The notes under the pieces are model-generated. The model searched no databases and had not been told where the DNA came from. It saw nothing but the letters and a program-made list of their open reading frames with translations. Both the position numbers and the translations under genes were made by a program. This document shows positions 44,899 to 54,179 of a stretch of DNA of 64,000 nucleotides, piece by piece. Position 1 is the stretch's first letter; the number at the start of each line of letters is the position of its first letter. Source of the DNA: Candidatus Thiodiazotropha endoloripes (GTDB lineage: Bacteria > Pseudomonadota > Gammaproteobacteria > Chromatiales > Chromatiaceae); NCBI RefSeq assembly GCF_001708965.1, contig NZ_LVJW01000006.1, forward strand, positions 806,001 to 870,000, given 5' to 3'.

Positions 44899-46773
44899 TC
44901 ACACCGGCCCACCCTTATAGAGTGTTTCGATGAGATCCCGATGATGCTCGGTGACTTTCTGCCGTTTGATCTTCATGGTCGGCGTCATCAGACCGTTCTC
45001 AATACTCCAGGGCTCCAGTAGCACGGCGACCCGCCTGATCTTGGCGTAGCCTGGAAAATCCTTCAGTGCGCCCCGTATGCGCTTCAGAAAAACACCCTGA
45101 ATCTTTTCATCATTCAGACTCTCCTGATTCGAGGAATCCAGGTCAAACTCTTCAGCCAGACCACCCCACAGATCCGGATTGAGCACCACCAGCGCACCCA
45201 GATAGGGCTTGCCCTCACCCACCACCATCGCCTGCTCCACCAGTGGATCCAGCGCAATGGCCATCTCCATGTCCGATGGTGGAATCTTCTCCCCGTTGGA
45301 GAGCACCAGAATATCCTTGATCCGGCCGGTAATATGGATATGACCATCTTCATCGATACGCGCCTGGTCACCGGTATGCAACCAGCCCTGTGGATCGATC
45401 ATCGCGGCGGTGGCCGCATGGTTGTTCCAGTAGCCGAGCATCATGCCCGGGGTTTTTACCAGCAACTCGTCATCTTCGCCGATCTTGGTGGTTACCCCGC
45501 GCAGCGGTACACCGACACTCTCCGGCTTGATGTTATCCATCGGGTTGACGCTGATCACCGGACTGGTTTCTGTCAGGCCGTAACCCTGCAGCATTGGTAA
45601 TCCCAGGCCAAGGAACACTCTTGCGATCTCCGGTGAGATGGCGGCTCCGCCACTCACAGCGACCCGTAACCGGCCGCCCAGCTTGTCGAGAATCTTTGCC
45701 GACACCAGATGTCGCAGAAGCGGATAGACCAACAGGCCCGGAAACCAGCGCTGGCGTCCCATGCGATATTCGAACTCTTTGAAACCGACCGACTGCGCCA
45801 TCTGGAACATCATCCGGGCAAAAGCCGGTTTATGTTTCAGCTGGTCCTGAACCCGGGCATAGACCCGCTCGAAAATCCTCGGTACAGCAATAATCGCAGT
45901 GGGCTGGATGGTTTGCAGATCTTCCGCCAGCTGTGGAATGGAGCGGGCGAATGAGACCGAAGCACCCGCCATCATCGGCAGATAGTATCCTCCGGTCCGC
46001 TCCAGAGTATGGGAGAGTGGCAGAAACGAGAGGAAGCTGTCCTGCTGATAGCAATCCACCACCGTCACCGAGGCGTGAGCAATGGAGAGCATATTGTAAT
46101 GACTCAACATCACCCCTTTGGGTCTTCCGGTGGTGCCGGACGTATAGACAATCGATGCCAGTGTGTTGGGATCCGCCTTGCGCTTTTGCAGCGCTTCGCC
46201 ACGGGGCGGTAACCAGTTGCCGGCTTCCCGCACCAGATCATCCTCCCCCGGATCCGGCTGCTTGGCAGTCTCGAGTACCACCACCCGTTGCAGATCGGGT
46301 AGCTCCTCCACCACATCCGCCATCCGGTTCCAGCGCCCGGTATCCTGCACCAACAGCAGTTTTACGGCCGCATCCTTGAGGATGTAGGCGATCGCATCCG
46401 CACGATCATCGGTATACAGGGGCACCACCACCAATCCCAGCGAGAGGGCGGCCTGATCGAACATCACCCACTCGGGACTGTTGCGCAGCAGTACCGCCAC
46501 CCGGTCACCCGGCTCCAGATCCTCGCCACTCAACGCCTGACGCCAGCGGGCCACATGACGGGCCATGTCATCCCAGCTCAACTCATACCACTGTTTTTTG
46601 GTACGATCATAGTTGCGGTAGGCCACCGCATCCGGTGTGCGGCGCACCCGCTGGAAAAAGAGCCCATCCAGGGTTCCCGCCTGATCCAAGGGTATGAGGT
46701 CTTCACTCCAATCCACTTTTCTCTCCTGCATCCACCCCTTTCTTGGCTCTGTCAGCTTGGGGGCTGTTATCAT
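44899..46773 (-). CDS. AMP-dependent long-chain acyl-CoA synthetase
   Basis: 624 residues from the ATG at 46773 (AAGGAC just upstream); the open frame extends 44 codons further and would overlap the divergent thiS gene. It shows the AMP-binding motif SIVYTSGTTGRPKGVMLSHYN, LPLSHTLERTGGYY, GGAAISPEIARVFLGLGLPMLQGYGLTETSPV, and HTGDQARIDEDGHIHITGRIKDILVLSNGEKIPPSDME. It belongs to the long-chain acyl-CoA synthetase group (FadD15-like). It activates fatty acids with CoA at the membrane. Located divergently from thiSG. Confidence 0.93.
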   Translation of the reverse strand: MITAPKLTEPRKGWMQERKVDWSEDLIPLDQAGTLDGLFFQRVRRTPDAVAYRNYDRTKKQWYELSWDDMARHVARWRQALSGEDLEPGDRVAVLLRNSPEWVMFDQAALSLGLVVVPLYTDDRADAIAYILKDAAVKLLLVQDTGRWNRMADVVEELPDLQRVVVLETAKQPDPGEDDLVREAGNWLPPRGEALQKRKADPNTLASIVYTSGTTGRPKGVMLSHYNMLSIAHASVTVVDCYQQDSFLSFLPLSHTLERTGGYYLPMMAGASVSFARSIPQLAEDLQTIQPTAIIAVPRIFERVYARVQDQLKHKPAFARMMFQMAQSVGFKEFEYRMGRQRWFPGLLVYPLLRHLVSAKILDKLGGRLRVAVSGGAAISPEIARVFLGLGLPMLQGYGLTETSPVISVNPMDNIKPESVGVPLRGVTTKIGEDDELLVKTPGMMLGYWNNHAATAAMIDPQGWLHTGDQARIDEDGHIHITGRIKDILVLSNGEKIPPSDMEMAIALDPLVEQAMVVGEGKPYLGALVVLNPDLWGGLAEEFDLDSSNQESLNDEKIQGVFLKRIRGALKDFPGYAKIRRVAVLLEPWSIENGLMTPTMKIKRQKVTEHHRDLIETLYKGGPV

Positions 46774-46859
46774 TTTGTCCTTTGCGTAGGTTGTCTCCTT
46801 GAGTTGAGGTAGAATCCAAAAACGGAACCTGACTCTACTCCTGACAGAGATCATATGAG

Positions 46860-47060
46860 ATGCAGATTTACTTAAACGGCTTGGAAAAGCAAATTCCTGA
46901 TTCACTGGATATGGCCGGACTGATTGAAATACTCGAATTGACCGACCAGCGCATTGCCGTCGAGGTCAATGAGGAGTTGGTCCCACGCACGACTTTCAGT
47001 GGCCATCTCCTCAACGACCAGGACCGCATTGAGATCATCCATGCGGTTGGCGGCGGTTGA
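46860..47060 (+). CDS. thiS: Sulfur carrier protein ThiS
   Basis: 66 residues, ubiquitin-like, ending in the essential Gly-Gly (HAVGGG). Carries sulfur as C-terminal thiocarboxylate for the thiazole moiety of thiamine. thiG follows after 44 bases. No THI-box riboswitch elements were seen in the 86-base divergent gap. Confidence 0.96.
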   Translation: MQIYLNGLEKQIPDSLDMAGLIEILELTDQRIAVEVNEELVPRTTFSGHLLNDQDRIEIIHAVGGG

Positions 47061-47104
47061 GTTGCCGGCAGAATTTTTAGTTCAACTTCTACAGATAGAA
47101 TCCG

Positions 47105-47899
47105 ATGTCAAACGATAACCAGACAGACAGCTTTAGCGTCGCCGGACGCACATTTACATCCCGACTCTTGGTGGGAACCGGCAAATACAAGGATATGGCA
47201 GAGACCCGCGCGGCAATCGACGCCAGTGGCGCGGAGATCGTCACCATCGCGGTGCGGCGCACCAATATCGGCCAGAACCAGGATGAACCGAATATCCTCG
47301 AGACCCTGCCACCGAGCGAATATACCTATCTGCCCAACACCGCCGGTTGCTACGATGCGAAGACAGCCATTCGCACCTGCCGTCTCGCCCGGGAACTGCT
47401 GGATGGCCACAATCTGGTCAAACTTGAAGTACTGGGCGATGAGCAGACCCTGTTTCCCGACGTGGTGCAGACCCTGGAAGCGGCTGAGGTGCTGATCAAA
47501 GAGGGTTTTGATGTGATGGTCTACACCAACGACGACCCGATCATGGCCAAGCGGCTCGAAGAGCTGGGTTGTGCCGCCGTGATGCCCCTTGCGGCACCGA
47601 TCGGTTCCGGCCTTGGCGTACGCAATCGCCTCAACATCCGCACCATCGTTGAAAATGCCAAAGTGCCGATTCTGGTCGATGCCGGGGTGGGTACCGCATC
47701 CGATGCGGCTGTTGCCATGGAGCTGGGTTGTGACGGGGTGTTGATGAACACCGCCATTGCCGCAGCCCAGGACCCGGTGTTGATGGCCTCGGCGATGAAG
47801 AAGGGTATCCAGGCGGGTCGGGAGGCCTATCTCGCCGGTCGCATGCCGGCAAAGCGTTTTGCCTCGGCCTCATCACCAACGGACGGACTGTTTTTCTGA
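47105..47899 (+). CDS. thiG: Thiazole synthase ThiG
   Basis: 264 residues. Motifs of the TIM barrel include [19 protein letters not shown], the Schiff-base lysine region [35 protein letters not shown] and [33 protein letters not shown]. Makes the thiazole phosphate ring of thiamine from DXP, ThiS thiocarboxylate and dehydroglycine. In a thiS-thiG unit followed after 87 bases by trmB. Confidence 0.97.
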   Translation: MSNDNQTDSFSVAGRTFTSRLLVGTGKYKDMAETRAAIDASGAEIVTIAVRRTNIGQNQDEPNILETLPPSEYTYLPNTAGCYDAKTAIRTCRLARELLDGHNLVKLEVLGDEQTLFPDVVQTLEAAEVLIKEGFDVMVYTNDDPIMAKRLEELGCAAVMPLAAPIGSGLGVRNRLNIRTIVENAKVPILVDAGVGTASDAAVAMELGCDGVLMNTAIAAAQDPVLMASAMKKGIQAGREAYLAGRMPAKRFASASSPTDGLFF

Positions 47900-47986
47900 C
47901 GGATATGCTGCCTCATCAAAAACCGGCGAACTCAGGTGTGGCACAGTCGCACCCGATCGCCTGCAGAATAGCGGCCAGCCCCCCTT

Positions 47987-48679
47987 ATGCCCCAATCTGA
48001 CCAAAAGTCGCGTCCGATACGCAGCTATGTGCTACGCCAGGGTCGCATGACCGAAGGCCAGCAGAGGGCTTATGAGGCCCTCTGGCCCCGCTACGGCGTG
48101 GAACTCGCGGATGGCCAACTCGATCTCTCCGAACGATTCGAGCAGACACAACCGGTCACCCTGGAGATCGGTTTTGGTAACGGTGAGAGTCTGCGCCAAC
48201 TGGCACAGAAACAACCAGAGCATAACTTTCTCGGGGTTGAGGTGCATGGCCCGGGCGTTGGTCATCTGATGATTCAGTTGGATCAGCATCAACTCAGCAA
48301 CGTCCGCATCCTCAAGCACGACGCCATGGAGCTGCTGCGCCATCACCTGCAGCCCGGCTCCCTGCAGCGGGTGCTGCTCTACTTCCCTGACCCCTGGCAT
48401 AAACGTAAACACAACAAACGGCGCATTGTGCAGGATGAGTTCGCCGAACTGGTCCACCGGGCACTGATCCCCGGCGGCATTCTGCATATGGCGACCGACT
48501 GGGAAGACTATGCCTTGCAGATGATGAGCGTATTGTCAGCCCATCAGGGATTTGACAACCAGGCCGGTAAGGGAAATTTCTCTCCCCGCCCGGAAACCCG
48601 GCCACTGACCAAATTCGAACAGCGTGGCGAGCGCCTTGGCCATGGGGTCTGGGATCTGCTGTTCGAGCGGCTCGCGTAA
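47987..48679 (+). CDS. trmB: tRNA (guanine46-N7)-methyltransferase
   Basis: 230 residues. SAM loop LEIGFGNGESLRQLAQKQPEHNFLGVEVHGPGVGHL, then VLLYFPDPWHKRKHNKRRIVQDEFAELV, typical of TrmB. Modifies G46 in the variable loop of tRNAs. The stop codon shares one base with the start of the ABC ATPase gene (TAATG), which suggests coupled translation. Confidence 0.96.
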   Translation: MPQSDQKSRPIRSYVLRQGRMTEGQQRAYEALWPRYGVELADGQLDLSERFEQTQPVTLEIGFGNGESLRQLAQKQPEHNFLGVEVHGPGVGHLMIQLDQHQLSNVRILKHDAMELLRHHLQPGSLQRVLLYFPDPWHKRKHNKRRIVQDEFAELVHRALIPGGILHMATDWEDYALQMMSVLSAHQGFDNQAGKGNFSPRPETRPLTKFEQRGERLGHGVWDLLFERLA

Positions 48680-49275
48680 TGGGCAGCCTGACCCTGAAAC
48701 AGTTCCGCGCGCCGTTGCTGGAACCGATCGACCTGCATCTGCAGGCGGGTGAATGCCAGACCCTCAGCGGTCCTTCAGGATCGGGTAAAACCCGTCTGTT
48801 ACGGGCACTGGCCGACCTTGATCCGTCCCAGGGAGAAGTCTCTCTCAACAATCAGGAGAGATCGACCTTCAGCGCCCCACAGTGGCGCAGCAAAGTGGGT
48901 CTGCTGCTGGCTGAGAGCGGCTGGTGGCTGGAGCGGGTCGGCGACCATTTCAAACAGCCACAGGCGGAACTGTTCGAGCGCCTGGAACTACCCAGTGAAG
49001 CGATCAACTGGGAGGTCAGCCGCCTCTCCAGCGGTGAGCGCCAGCGACTCTCGCTGATCCGACTGCTGTGCAACCAACCCCAGGTTCTGCTGCTGGATGA
49101 AGCCACCGCCAATCTGGACCAGGCCAACACCGCCAAAGTGGAGAGACTGATCGCCGACTGGCGAAATCAGCACCAGGTAGCCGTTCTCTGGGTCACCCAT
49201 GACCCGCAACAGCGAAAACGGGTCAGTGACCACAGCTGGTTGATCGAGTCGGGGCGACTGAGGAAGGCCCCTTGA
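48679..49275 (+). CDS. fetA: ABC exporter ATP-binding protein, FetA-like
   Basis: 198 residues. Walker A SGPSGSGKTRLLRAL (residues 30-44), signature LSSGERQRLSL, Walker B VLLLDEATANLDQ, and H-loop WVTHDPQ. Short ATPase of the YbbL/FetA type. It pairs with the FetB-like permease that overlaps its end by 4 bases. The E. coli homologues export iron and protect against peroxide stress; the substrate here is inferred. Confidence 0.85.
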   Translation: MGSLTLKQFRAPLLEPIDLHLQAGECQTLSGPSGSGKTRLLRALADLDPSQGEVSLNNQERSTFSAPQWRSKVGLLLAESGWWLERVGDHFKQPQAELFERLELPSEAINWEVSRLSSGERQRLSLIRLLCNQPQVLLLDEATANLDQANTAKVERLIADWRNQHQVAVLWVTHDPQQRKRVSDHSWLIESGRLRKAP

Positions 49276-50075
49276 ACCTGATCCTGCTGACCCCCCTCGA
49301 TCTTGCCATCGCCGCAACCCTGGTGGTTGCACTGGCACTGATTTCCCTACGGCTCTCCCTGGGAATCGAGGGCAAGCTGCTGATTGCCGCCCTACGTACC
49401 GTCATCCAGCTCAGCCTGCTCGGTCTGGTATTGAAGTTTCTGTTTGTTCAATCCCACCCGCTGTTGATCAGCGCCTTGGCGATGTTCATGCTGTTCGTTG
49501 CCGGTTATGAGGTGATGGCGAGGCAGCAGCGCCGTTTCAGCGGCATCTGGGGATTTGGCGTGGGCACCCTCTCGATGTTCATCTCATCCTTCAGTGTCAC
49601 CATCCTCGCCTTGACTGTGATTATCCAGGCAGAGCCCTGGTATTCGGTGCAGTATCTGATTCCGTTGCTCGGCATGATGCTGGGCAACACCATGTCGGGG
49701 ATTGCCATCGCTCTGGACAACCTGACCCAGAACGCCTGGCAGAGACGCCAGGAGATCGAGGCCCGCCTGATCCTCGGGCACTCCTGGGATCAAGCCATCC
49801 GGGAGATTCGCCGCAATGCCCTGCGCAGCGGTCTGATTCCAATCATCAATGCGATGGCTGCGGCCGGCATCGTCAGTCTGCCCGGGATGATGACCGGCCA
49901 GATACTCGCCGGCACACCGCCGATGGAAGCTTCAAAGTACCAGATACTGATCATGCTGTTGATCGCCGCGGGTACCGGATTCGGTGCCACCGCAGCAGTA
50001 TGGATCGGCGCCAAGCGGCTGTTCGATGACCGGGAGCGTCTACGACTCGACCGGTTGGGCAAAAAACGCGCCTGA
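49272..50075 (+). CDS. fetB: ABC exporter permease, FetB-like
   Basis: 267 residues, seven or so membrane helices, UPF0014/YbbM family. Recognisable segments are LRTVIQLSLLGLVLKFLF, LIPLLGMMLGNTMSGIAIALDNL, ALRSGLIPIINAMAAAGIVSLPGMMTGQILAGTPPMEASKYQILIM and FGATAAVW. Partner of the preceding ATPase (4-base overlap). Confidence 0.9.
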   Translation: MNLILLTPLDLAIAATLVVALALISLRLSLGIEGKLLIAALRTVIQLSLLGLVLKFLFVQSHPLLISALAMFMLFVAGYEVMARQQRRFSGIWGFGVGTLSMFISSFSVTILALTVIIQAEPWYSVQYLIPLLGMMLGNTMSGIAIALDNLTQNAWQRRQEIEARLILGHSWDQAIREIRRNALRSGLIPIINAMAAAGIVSLPGMMTGQILAGTPPMEASKYQILIMLLIAAGTGFGATAAVWIGAKRLFDDRERLRLDRLGKKRA

Positions 50076-50103
50076 CTCGCCGAGCGACAGCCCCCTCGAG
50101 ATC

Positions 50104-50328
50104 CTATTCAGGCTCTCGCTCCCCTCGTATCACCTTGATGATCAATAGAATCACCGGAATACCATGCAGCAGCAGGTCGAAGATATCGATCGGACGATGC
50201 AGCGTACCGGCCATCAGCATCTTCAGCTTCTCCCACAAATGGGGCTCAGGTACGAACGGCGCCAGCCCGAGCAGTAGCGCAGGCAGTACGATCATATGCA
50301 TGGGAATGCGGTCAAGCCAATTGAACAT
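50104..50328 (-). CDS. Small two-helix membrane protein
   Basis: 74 residues, two hydrophobic helices (MHMIVLPALLLGLAPFV, IFDLLLHGIPVILLIIKVI) with a hydrophilic loop between them. Similar small proteins occur in many gammaproteobacteria, often labelled RND transporter without evidence. Convergent with fetB, weak ribosome site. Function unknown. Confidence 0.65.
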   Translation of the reverse strand: MFNWLDRIPMHMIVLPALLLGLAPFVPEPHLWEKLKMLMAGTLHRPIDIFDLLLHGIPVILLIIKVIRGEREPE

Positions 50329-50449
50329 CTCGTTTTGTTTCCTCTACTTCAACACCATTGCCGCTAAGGCAGCCGCTCCCATTTTTAGCCGATAAGGGTT
50401 CGGACCCTGACAGTCTGCTGCGCCATTATCACCGATTTCAATGCGACTT

Positions 50450-51268
50450 TCAGTCCCGACGGCCTGGTTTGAAGTGCCGCTGCATCTCCGCCGCCATGGC
50501 GCTCAGACCACCCAGCGACCAGCCCCCATCCACCGGCATTACCGCACCGGTGATATAGCTGGCCATCGGTGAGGCGAGAAACAGTGCCAGATTGGCCACA
50601 TCCCCGGCTCTGCCCAGCCGCTTCAGAGGCACGGAGTCGGTGATCATCTGTCTGGCTTCCGTGGTGGGGGCCAGGCGTTTCATCCCTTCGGTTTCGGCAA
50701 TCGGACCGGGCACGATCGAATTGACTCTCACCCCGGACTCACCCCACTCCATGGCCAGCACCCGGGTCACCATATCCACCCCCGCCTTGGCGGCGCAGAC
50801 GTGCAGCTGCAACGGCATGGGTATGTAGGCCTGAGGGGCTGAAATATTGATCACCGAAGCACCGGGTTTTGTCAGGTAGGCATAGGCCGTGCGCAGAACA
50901 TGATAGGTGCCCAACAGATCGATATCGACCACAGCGGAGAAGCCTGCCGGGGACATATCCAACGCACTGGCTGGAAAGTTACCGGCTGCTCCGGAGACCA
51001 GCACATCGATACCGCCGAAGTGATCGCTGATTCCACCGACGGTCTGCTCCACAGCCGACAGATCCCGTACATCGGCACAGCGGCCAATGGCCTCCCCACC
51101 AGCTGCTGAAAGGCGTGACAGGGCACTCTCCAACCGCTCCCTGGAACGGCCGACAACCGCAACCCTCGCCCCGTTCTCAGCGAATGCTTCAGCGATGCCC
51201 AGATTGATACCACTGGTTCCGCCAACCACCAATACCGACTGTCCGGAGAAGTCGATCTGCTGCGCCAT
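50450..51268 (-). CDS. Short-chain dehydrogenase resembling 2,4-dienoyl-CoA reductase
   Basis: 272 residues from the ATG at 51268 (GGAGG at 5 bases); the in-frame GTG two codons upstream lies inside the ribosome site. NAD(P) motif VVGGTSGINLGIAEAF, then NSI in VINISAPQAY, and DGGWSLGG at the end. The usual YxxxK active site is replaced by LQLHVCAAKAGVDMVTRVLAMEWG: the tyrosine position is a histidine, the lysine is kept. The same change occurs in peroxisomal-type 2,4-dienoyl-CoA reductases, so it probably reduces dienoyl-CoA in fatty-acid breakdown. No directly linked fatty-acid gene is nearby; an acyl-CoA synthetase lies 3.7 kb away. Confidence 0.85.
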   Translation of the reverse strand: MAQQIDFSGQSVLVVGGTSGINLGIAEAFAENGARVAVVGRSRERLESALSRLSAAGGEAIGRCADVRDLSAVEQTVGGISDHFGGIDVLVSGAAGNFPASALDMSPAGFSAVVDIDLLGTYHVLRTAYAYLTKPGASVINISAPQAYIPMPLQLHVCAAKAGVDMVTRVLAMEWGESGVRVNSIVPGPIAETEGMKRLAPTTEARQMITDSVPLKRLGRAGDVANLALFLASPMASYITGAVMPVDGGWSLGGLSAMAAEMQRHFKPGRRD

Positions 51269-51351
51269 AGCCACCTCCAGGATCCGTTATCTGTCCAGTT
51301 TTATGATATTTCCTTTGATACCGATCCCAGCGCTGTAGATCGAGGAAAAAC

Positions 51352-51930
51352 CTAAAGCTCACCCAGCATGCGTTTCGCCTCGATACCGACACTGTTGTCA
51401 GCACCCAGTTCGATCGCTTTGTTGAAGGCGGCTGCGGCTCCCGCTTTATCACCGATCTGGGCCAGGATGAAACCCAACGAGAGGCGGATGCGTTGAAACT
51501 CTCCATCCTGCTGAATCCCTGCCAACAGGATATCGACCGCCTGTTCGTTCTGGCCGGTATAAAAGAGCGCCAGGCCAAGATCGTTATAGGATTCAACATC
51601 CTTGGGATCGATGGTCAATGCGCGTTCGTAGAGCTCGATCGCCTGAGGGTAGTTTTTCTGCGCAAAATAGCTATCCGCCAACCTCGCGATCAGCTCTGGA
51701 TCCTCCTCTTTGAGATCCTCGATCGTCGGGGTATAGCCCATTCCAGGGGTCAACCCTGTCGGGCTGGGATTGGGTAACGGATGGGGAGCAACCGGAGTGG
51801 AAGGTGCGGGTGTCGCAGCAACCACCGGTCTCTGTTCATAGTAGCTGCGGGTGATTGCGTAGACCATCAGGCCATAGGTGATCTGCGCAACGATGATAAC
51901 CAGCCATGTAAGTGCACTGAATTTTGGCAT
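51352..51930 (-). CDS. Membrane-anchored TPR protein
   Basis: 192 residues from the ATG at 51930; the TTG three codons upstream is an alternative. N-terminal membrane helix (LTWLVIIVAQITYGLMVYAI), a Pro/Ala-rich linker (about 35-60), then three or so TPR units (LIARLADSYFAQKNYPQAIELYERALTIDPKDVESYNDLGLALFYTGQNEQAVDILLAGI). Periplasmic scaffold; partner unknown. Confidence 0.8.
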   Translation of the reverse strand: MPKFSALTWLVIIVAQITYGLMVYAITRSYYEQRPVVAATPAPSTPVAPHPLPNPSPTGLTPGMGYTPTIEDLKEEDPELIARLADSYFAQKNYPQAIELYERALTIDPKDVESYNDLGLALFYTGQNEQAVDILLAGIQQDGEFQRIRLSLGFILAQIGDKAGAAAAFNKAIELGADNSVGIEAKRMLGEL

Positions 51931-52140
51931 ATCTGTCAATATCTTAGTTTTGATTTATCGATTGTGATCCTGACGCTCTGTAAAGCGTTCAGGGCCCAAG
52001 ACTGCCCCCAGAGTCAGCTCCCTGTCAACCGGGATGCCCATTAGTTTTGTACATCAAATCCAAAATAATTAAAATCCACCCATTGATATTGGAGTGTCAA
52101 TAGGAAGTTTGAAATATCACAGACTGAGGGAATAGATCGC

Positions 52141-52383
52141 ATGGCCAGGGAAAAACGTACAGGCATACCATCGGTTCCAGACAACTTCGCGGAACTGCTC
52201 AATCAGTGGCAACAGAACACGCTGCAGAAAATCGAGAGTTTTGGCTGGTCCGTAAAATTCATCCGTCGCCCCCTGTTTCAGGAGATCACCATTGTGGTGA
52301 CCAATCCAACAGGTGACCAGATCGGTACTCTGGAGCAGGATGGTGAAGTCAGTGTCCATCCAGTCTCCGACTTTCGCCGCTGA
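52141..52383 (+). CDS. Small protein of unknown function
   Basis: 80 residues, no signal peptide or membrane helix. Looks like a small folded domain (QNTLQKIESFGWSVKFIRRPLFQEITIVVTNPTGDQIGTLEQDG), strand-rich in the second half. GAGGGA ribosome site. Stands alone, facing the end of the substrate-binding protein gene. No family recognised. Confidence 0.65.
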   Translation: MAREKRTGIPSVPDNFAELLNQWQQNTLQKIESFGWSVKFIRRPLFQEITIVVTNPTGDQIGTLEQDGEVSVHPVSDFRR

Positions 52384-52434
52384 TCTGCTGCTATCCACCC
52401 GGAGTCTGAGGATGCCTGGTTAGCAAGAGAAGGA

Positions 52435-53361
52435 TCACTCAATCACTTCGTCGGCCAGAATCAGGACATCTTCCGCCAGTTTGACGCCGATCTTACTGGC
52501 TGTTTTGGCATTCAGGGTCAAACGGGTGCCCAAAGGATCCTGCACACCGATCTGTGTTGGCTTGACTCCCAGAGAGAGTATCTGTGTCGCCAGGGCAGCC
52601 GCCTGTCCGCCAATACTCGGGATGTCGGGATTGACGGCCAACAGCAGTCCAAGCTTGACCACGTTGTCCGACTGACCGATGCAGATCAGTCGGTCCTTGA
52701 CACACTGCCGCTTCAGCCAGTGGATGTTCTCCAGGGTATAGAGCACCGGATCTGTCGGCAACCAGATTGCATCGACCTCACCGGCCAGCCTGCGATAGGC
52801 CTGCTTCAGCTCTTTCGCCCGTTCAATCGGCCTGGCACTGATCTCGATACCGACCAGTTCTGCCGCACTCTTCGCCTCCCGGACACTCATCGCACTGTGA
52901 GACTTGCTGTAGATCACCCCTAACCGTCCGATATCCGGGAACAGCAGATTCATGGAGAGTAACTGGGTACCCGGTGAAACCTCAGCGTTTATGCCGGCCA
53001 GATTCTCCTGTCCCTCCAGCAGGCGATAGCGCTGCCAGTTCAAGACCATGGCAAAGATTACCGGCACTTGTTGGCTGTTCTGGGTTGCGGCTTTGGCAAA
53101 GTAGGCCGCCTTGGCGCCAAACGCCACGATCAGTGAAGGTTTTGACGACATCACACGGCCCAACACTTGTGGTGCCTGCTGGATATCACCCTGGAGATTG
53201 AAGACCTCGATCGGTTGTTTCACTTTTGCCCTGAACTCACCCAGAGGTTGCTGGTAGACAGCCTCCGAATCCGAGAGCAGCACGGCAATCGTCTGTTGGG
53301 TAGACCAGGCTGGCTGGGTGAACAGCAACAAGATAAAAATCAGTAGATATCTATCTTTCAT
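52435..53361 (-). CDS. ABC-type substrate-binding protein (PF04392-like), orphan
   Basis: 308 residues from the ATG at 53361 (GGAG at 6 bases; the open frame goes 34 codons further). Signal peptide MKDRYLLIFILLLFTQPAWS. Two-lobed binding protein: TIAVLLSDSEAVYQQPLGEFRAK, PSLIVAFGAKAAYFAKAA, RLGVIYSKSHSAMSVREAK, DAIWLPTDPVLYTLENIHWLKRQ, and a C-terminal LADEVI, all like the ABC_sub_bind family. No permease or ATPase gene is adjacent, so it probably serves as a sensor partner of the upstream histidine kinase. Third gene of that operon; its start overlaps the PhnD-like gene by 11 bases. Confidence 0.85.
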   Translation of the reverse strand: MKDRYLLIFILLLFTQPAWSTQQTIAVLLSDSEAVYQQPLGEFRAKVKQPIEVFNLQGDIQQAPQVLGRVMSSKPSLIVAFGAKAAYFAKAATQNSQQVPVIFAMVLNWQRYRLLEGQENLAGINAEVSPGTQLLSMNLLFPDIGRLGVIYSKSHSAMSVREAKSAAELVGIEISARPIERAKELKQAYRRLAGEVDAIWLPTDPVLYTLENIHWLKRQCVKDRLICIGQSDNVVKLGLLLAVNPDIPSIGGQAAALATQILSLGVKPTQIGVQDPLGTRLTLNAKTASKIGVKLAEDVLILADEVIE

Positions 53362-54148
53362 GACTGCTCCACCCTTCAATCTGAAGTGTTCGCATGACAG
53401 TACTGTTTTGAGAGGAAAACATGAATTCTTTGAGTTTGGCTGCCTGTTCCTTTGTGATGACACCCTCTATGTAACCCAATACAGGCATATCAATCGGAGT
53501 CGATTCACTGATGACTTCTAGAGAATCGATCAGTCTGGGATTAATTTTTCGAAACAGCTTCATATTGGCCTGAGATACCAGGGCGACATCAACCTGTCCC
53601 AATGCCGCCGCAAAAATCGCATCGGCGTCTTTAGGCACTTCAACAATACTCAGCTTCTCGAACGCCACAAAGCTGCCGGAGTTCAGCATGCTTGCCAGTA
53701 ACTGCTTAGAACCCGGACCAAGACTGGTCATCGCCAGGGTCGGACGCTCGGGCCTGTTGATACTCTCATCCTTGCCAAGTCTGGCAACCAACAGTTTTCG
53801 ATAGCTGTTTTGCTGCTGGTGAACAGATTGCAACAGGGGGATAAAGCGAATCTCATCCGCATTGCGTTTCAGATACCAGTAAGGCGCAAACACAAACGCC
53901 GGTCGATCGCTCCGTACACGGGCGTCAAAATCGGTCAAGTGCGCAAACGGCTGGAACTCGACGGCCAGATCAAAGCCTGCCAGCAGCGACTCCATATCGC
54001 TCTTCAGACGGCCAAGATTGTTTTGTGGCGAGTCGGGATTGAAATAATAGAAACGTAACCCATCATCCCCGGCCGCTTGGCCAGGCACGATCAGCAGGTA
54101 TAGCCATAACAGCCAGAATCCCAGGTTTAATCGTTTCAGGTTATGCAA
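53351..54148 (-). CDS. PhnD-like periplasmic binding protein, orphan
   Basis: 265 residues with signal peptide (LGFWLLWLYLLIVPGQAAG). Type 2 periplasmic-binding fold of the phosphonate-binding PhnD kind: RFYYFNPDSPQNNLGRLKSDMESLLAGF, VRSDRPAFVFAPYWYLKR, LAMTSLGPGSKQLLASMLNSG and AAALGQVDVALVSQANMKL. Lies between the histidine kinase (31 bases upstream) and the second binding protein (overlap). Probably presents a ligand to the kinase, because no transporter genes accompany it. Ligand unknown. Confidence 0.85.
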   Translation of the reverse strand: MHNLKRLNLGFWLLWLYLLIVPGQAAGDDGLRFYYFNPDSPQNNLGRLKSDMESLLAGFDLAVEFQPFAHLTDFDARVRSDRPAFVFAPYWYLKRNADEIRFIPLLQSVHQQQNSYRKLLVARLGKDESINRPERPTLAMTSLGPGSKQLLASMLNSGSFVAFEKLSIVEVPKDADAIFAAALGQVDVALVSQANMKLFRKINPRLIDSLEVISESTPIDMPVLGYIEGVITKEQAAKLKEFMFSSQNSTVMRTLQIEGWSSHER

Positions 54149-54179
54149 TCAGTCTGCTCCCTGAGAGCCGTAATCAACC

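Noticed and set aside
46774-46859. Thiamine (TPP) riboswitch upstream of thiS
   Set aside because: Only 86 bases separate the divergent genes and no THI-box core was found.
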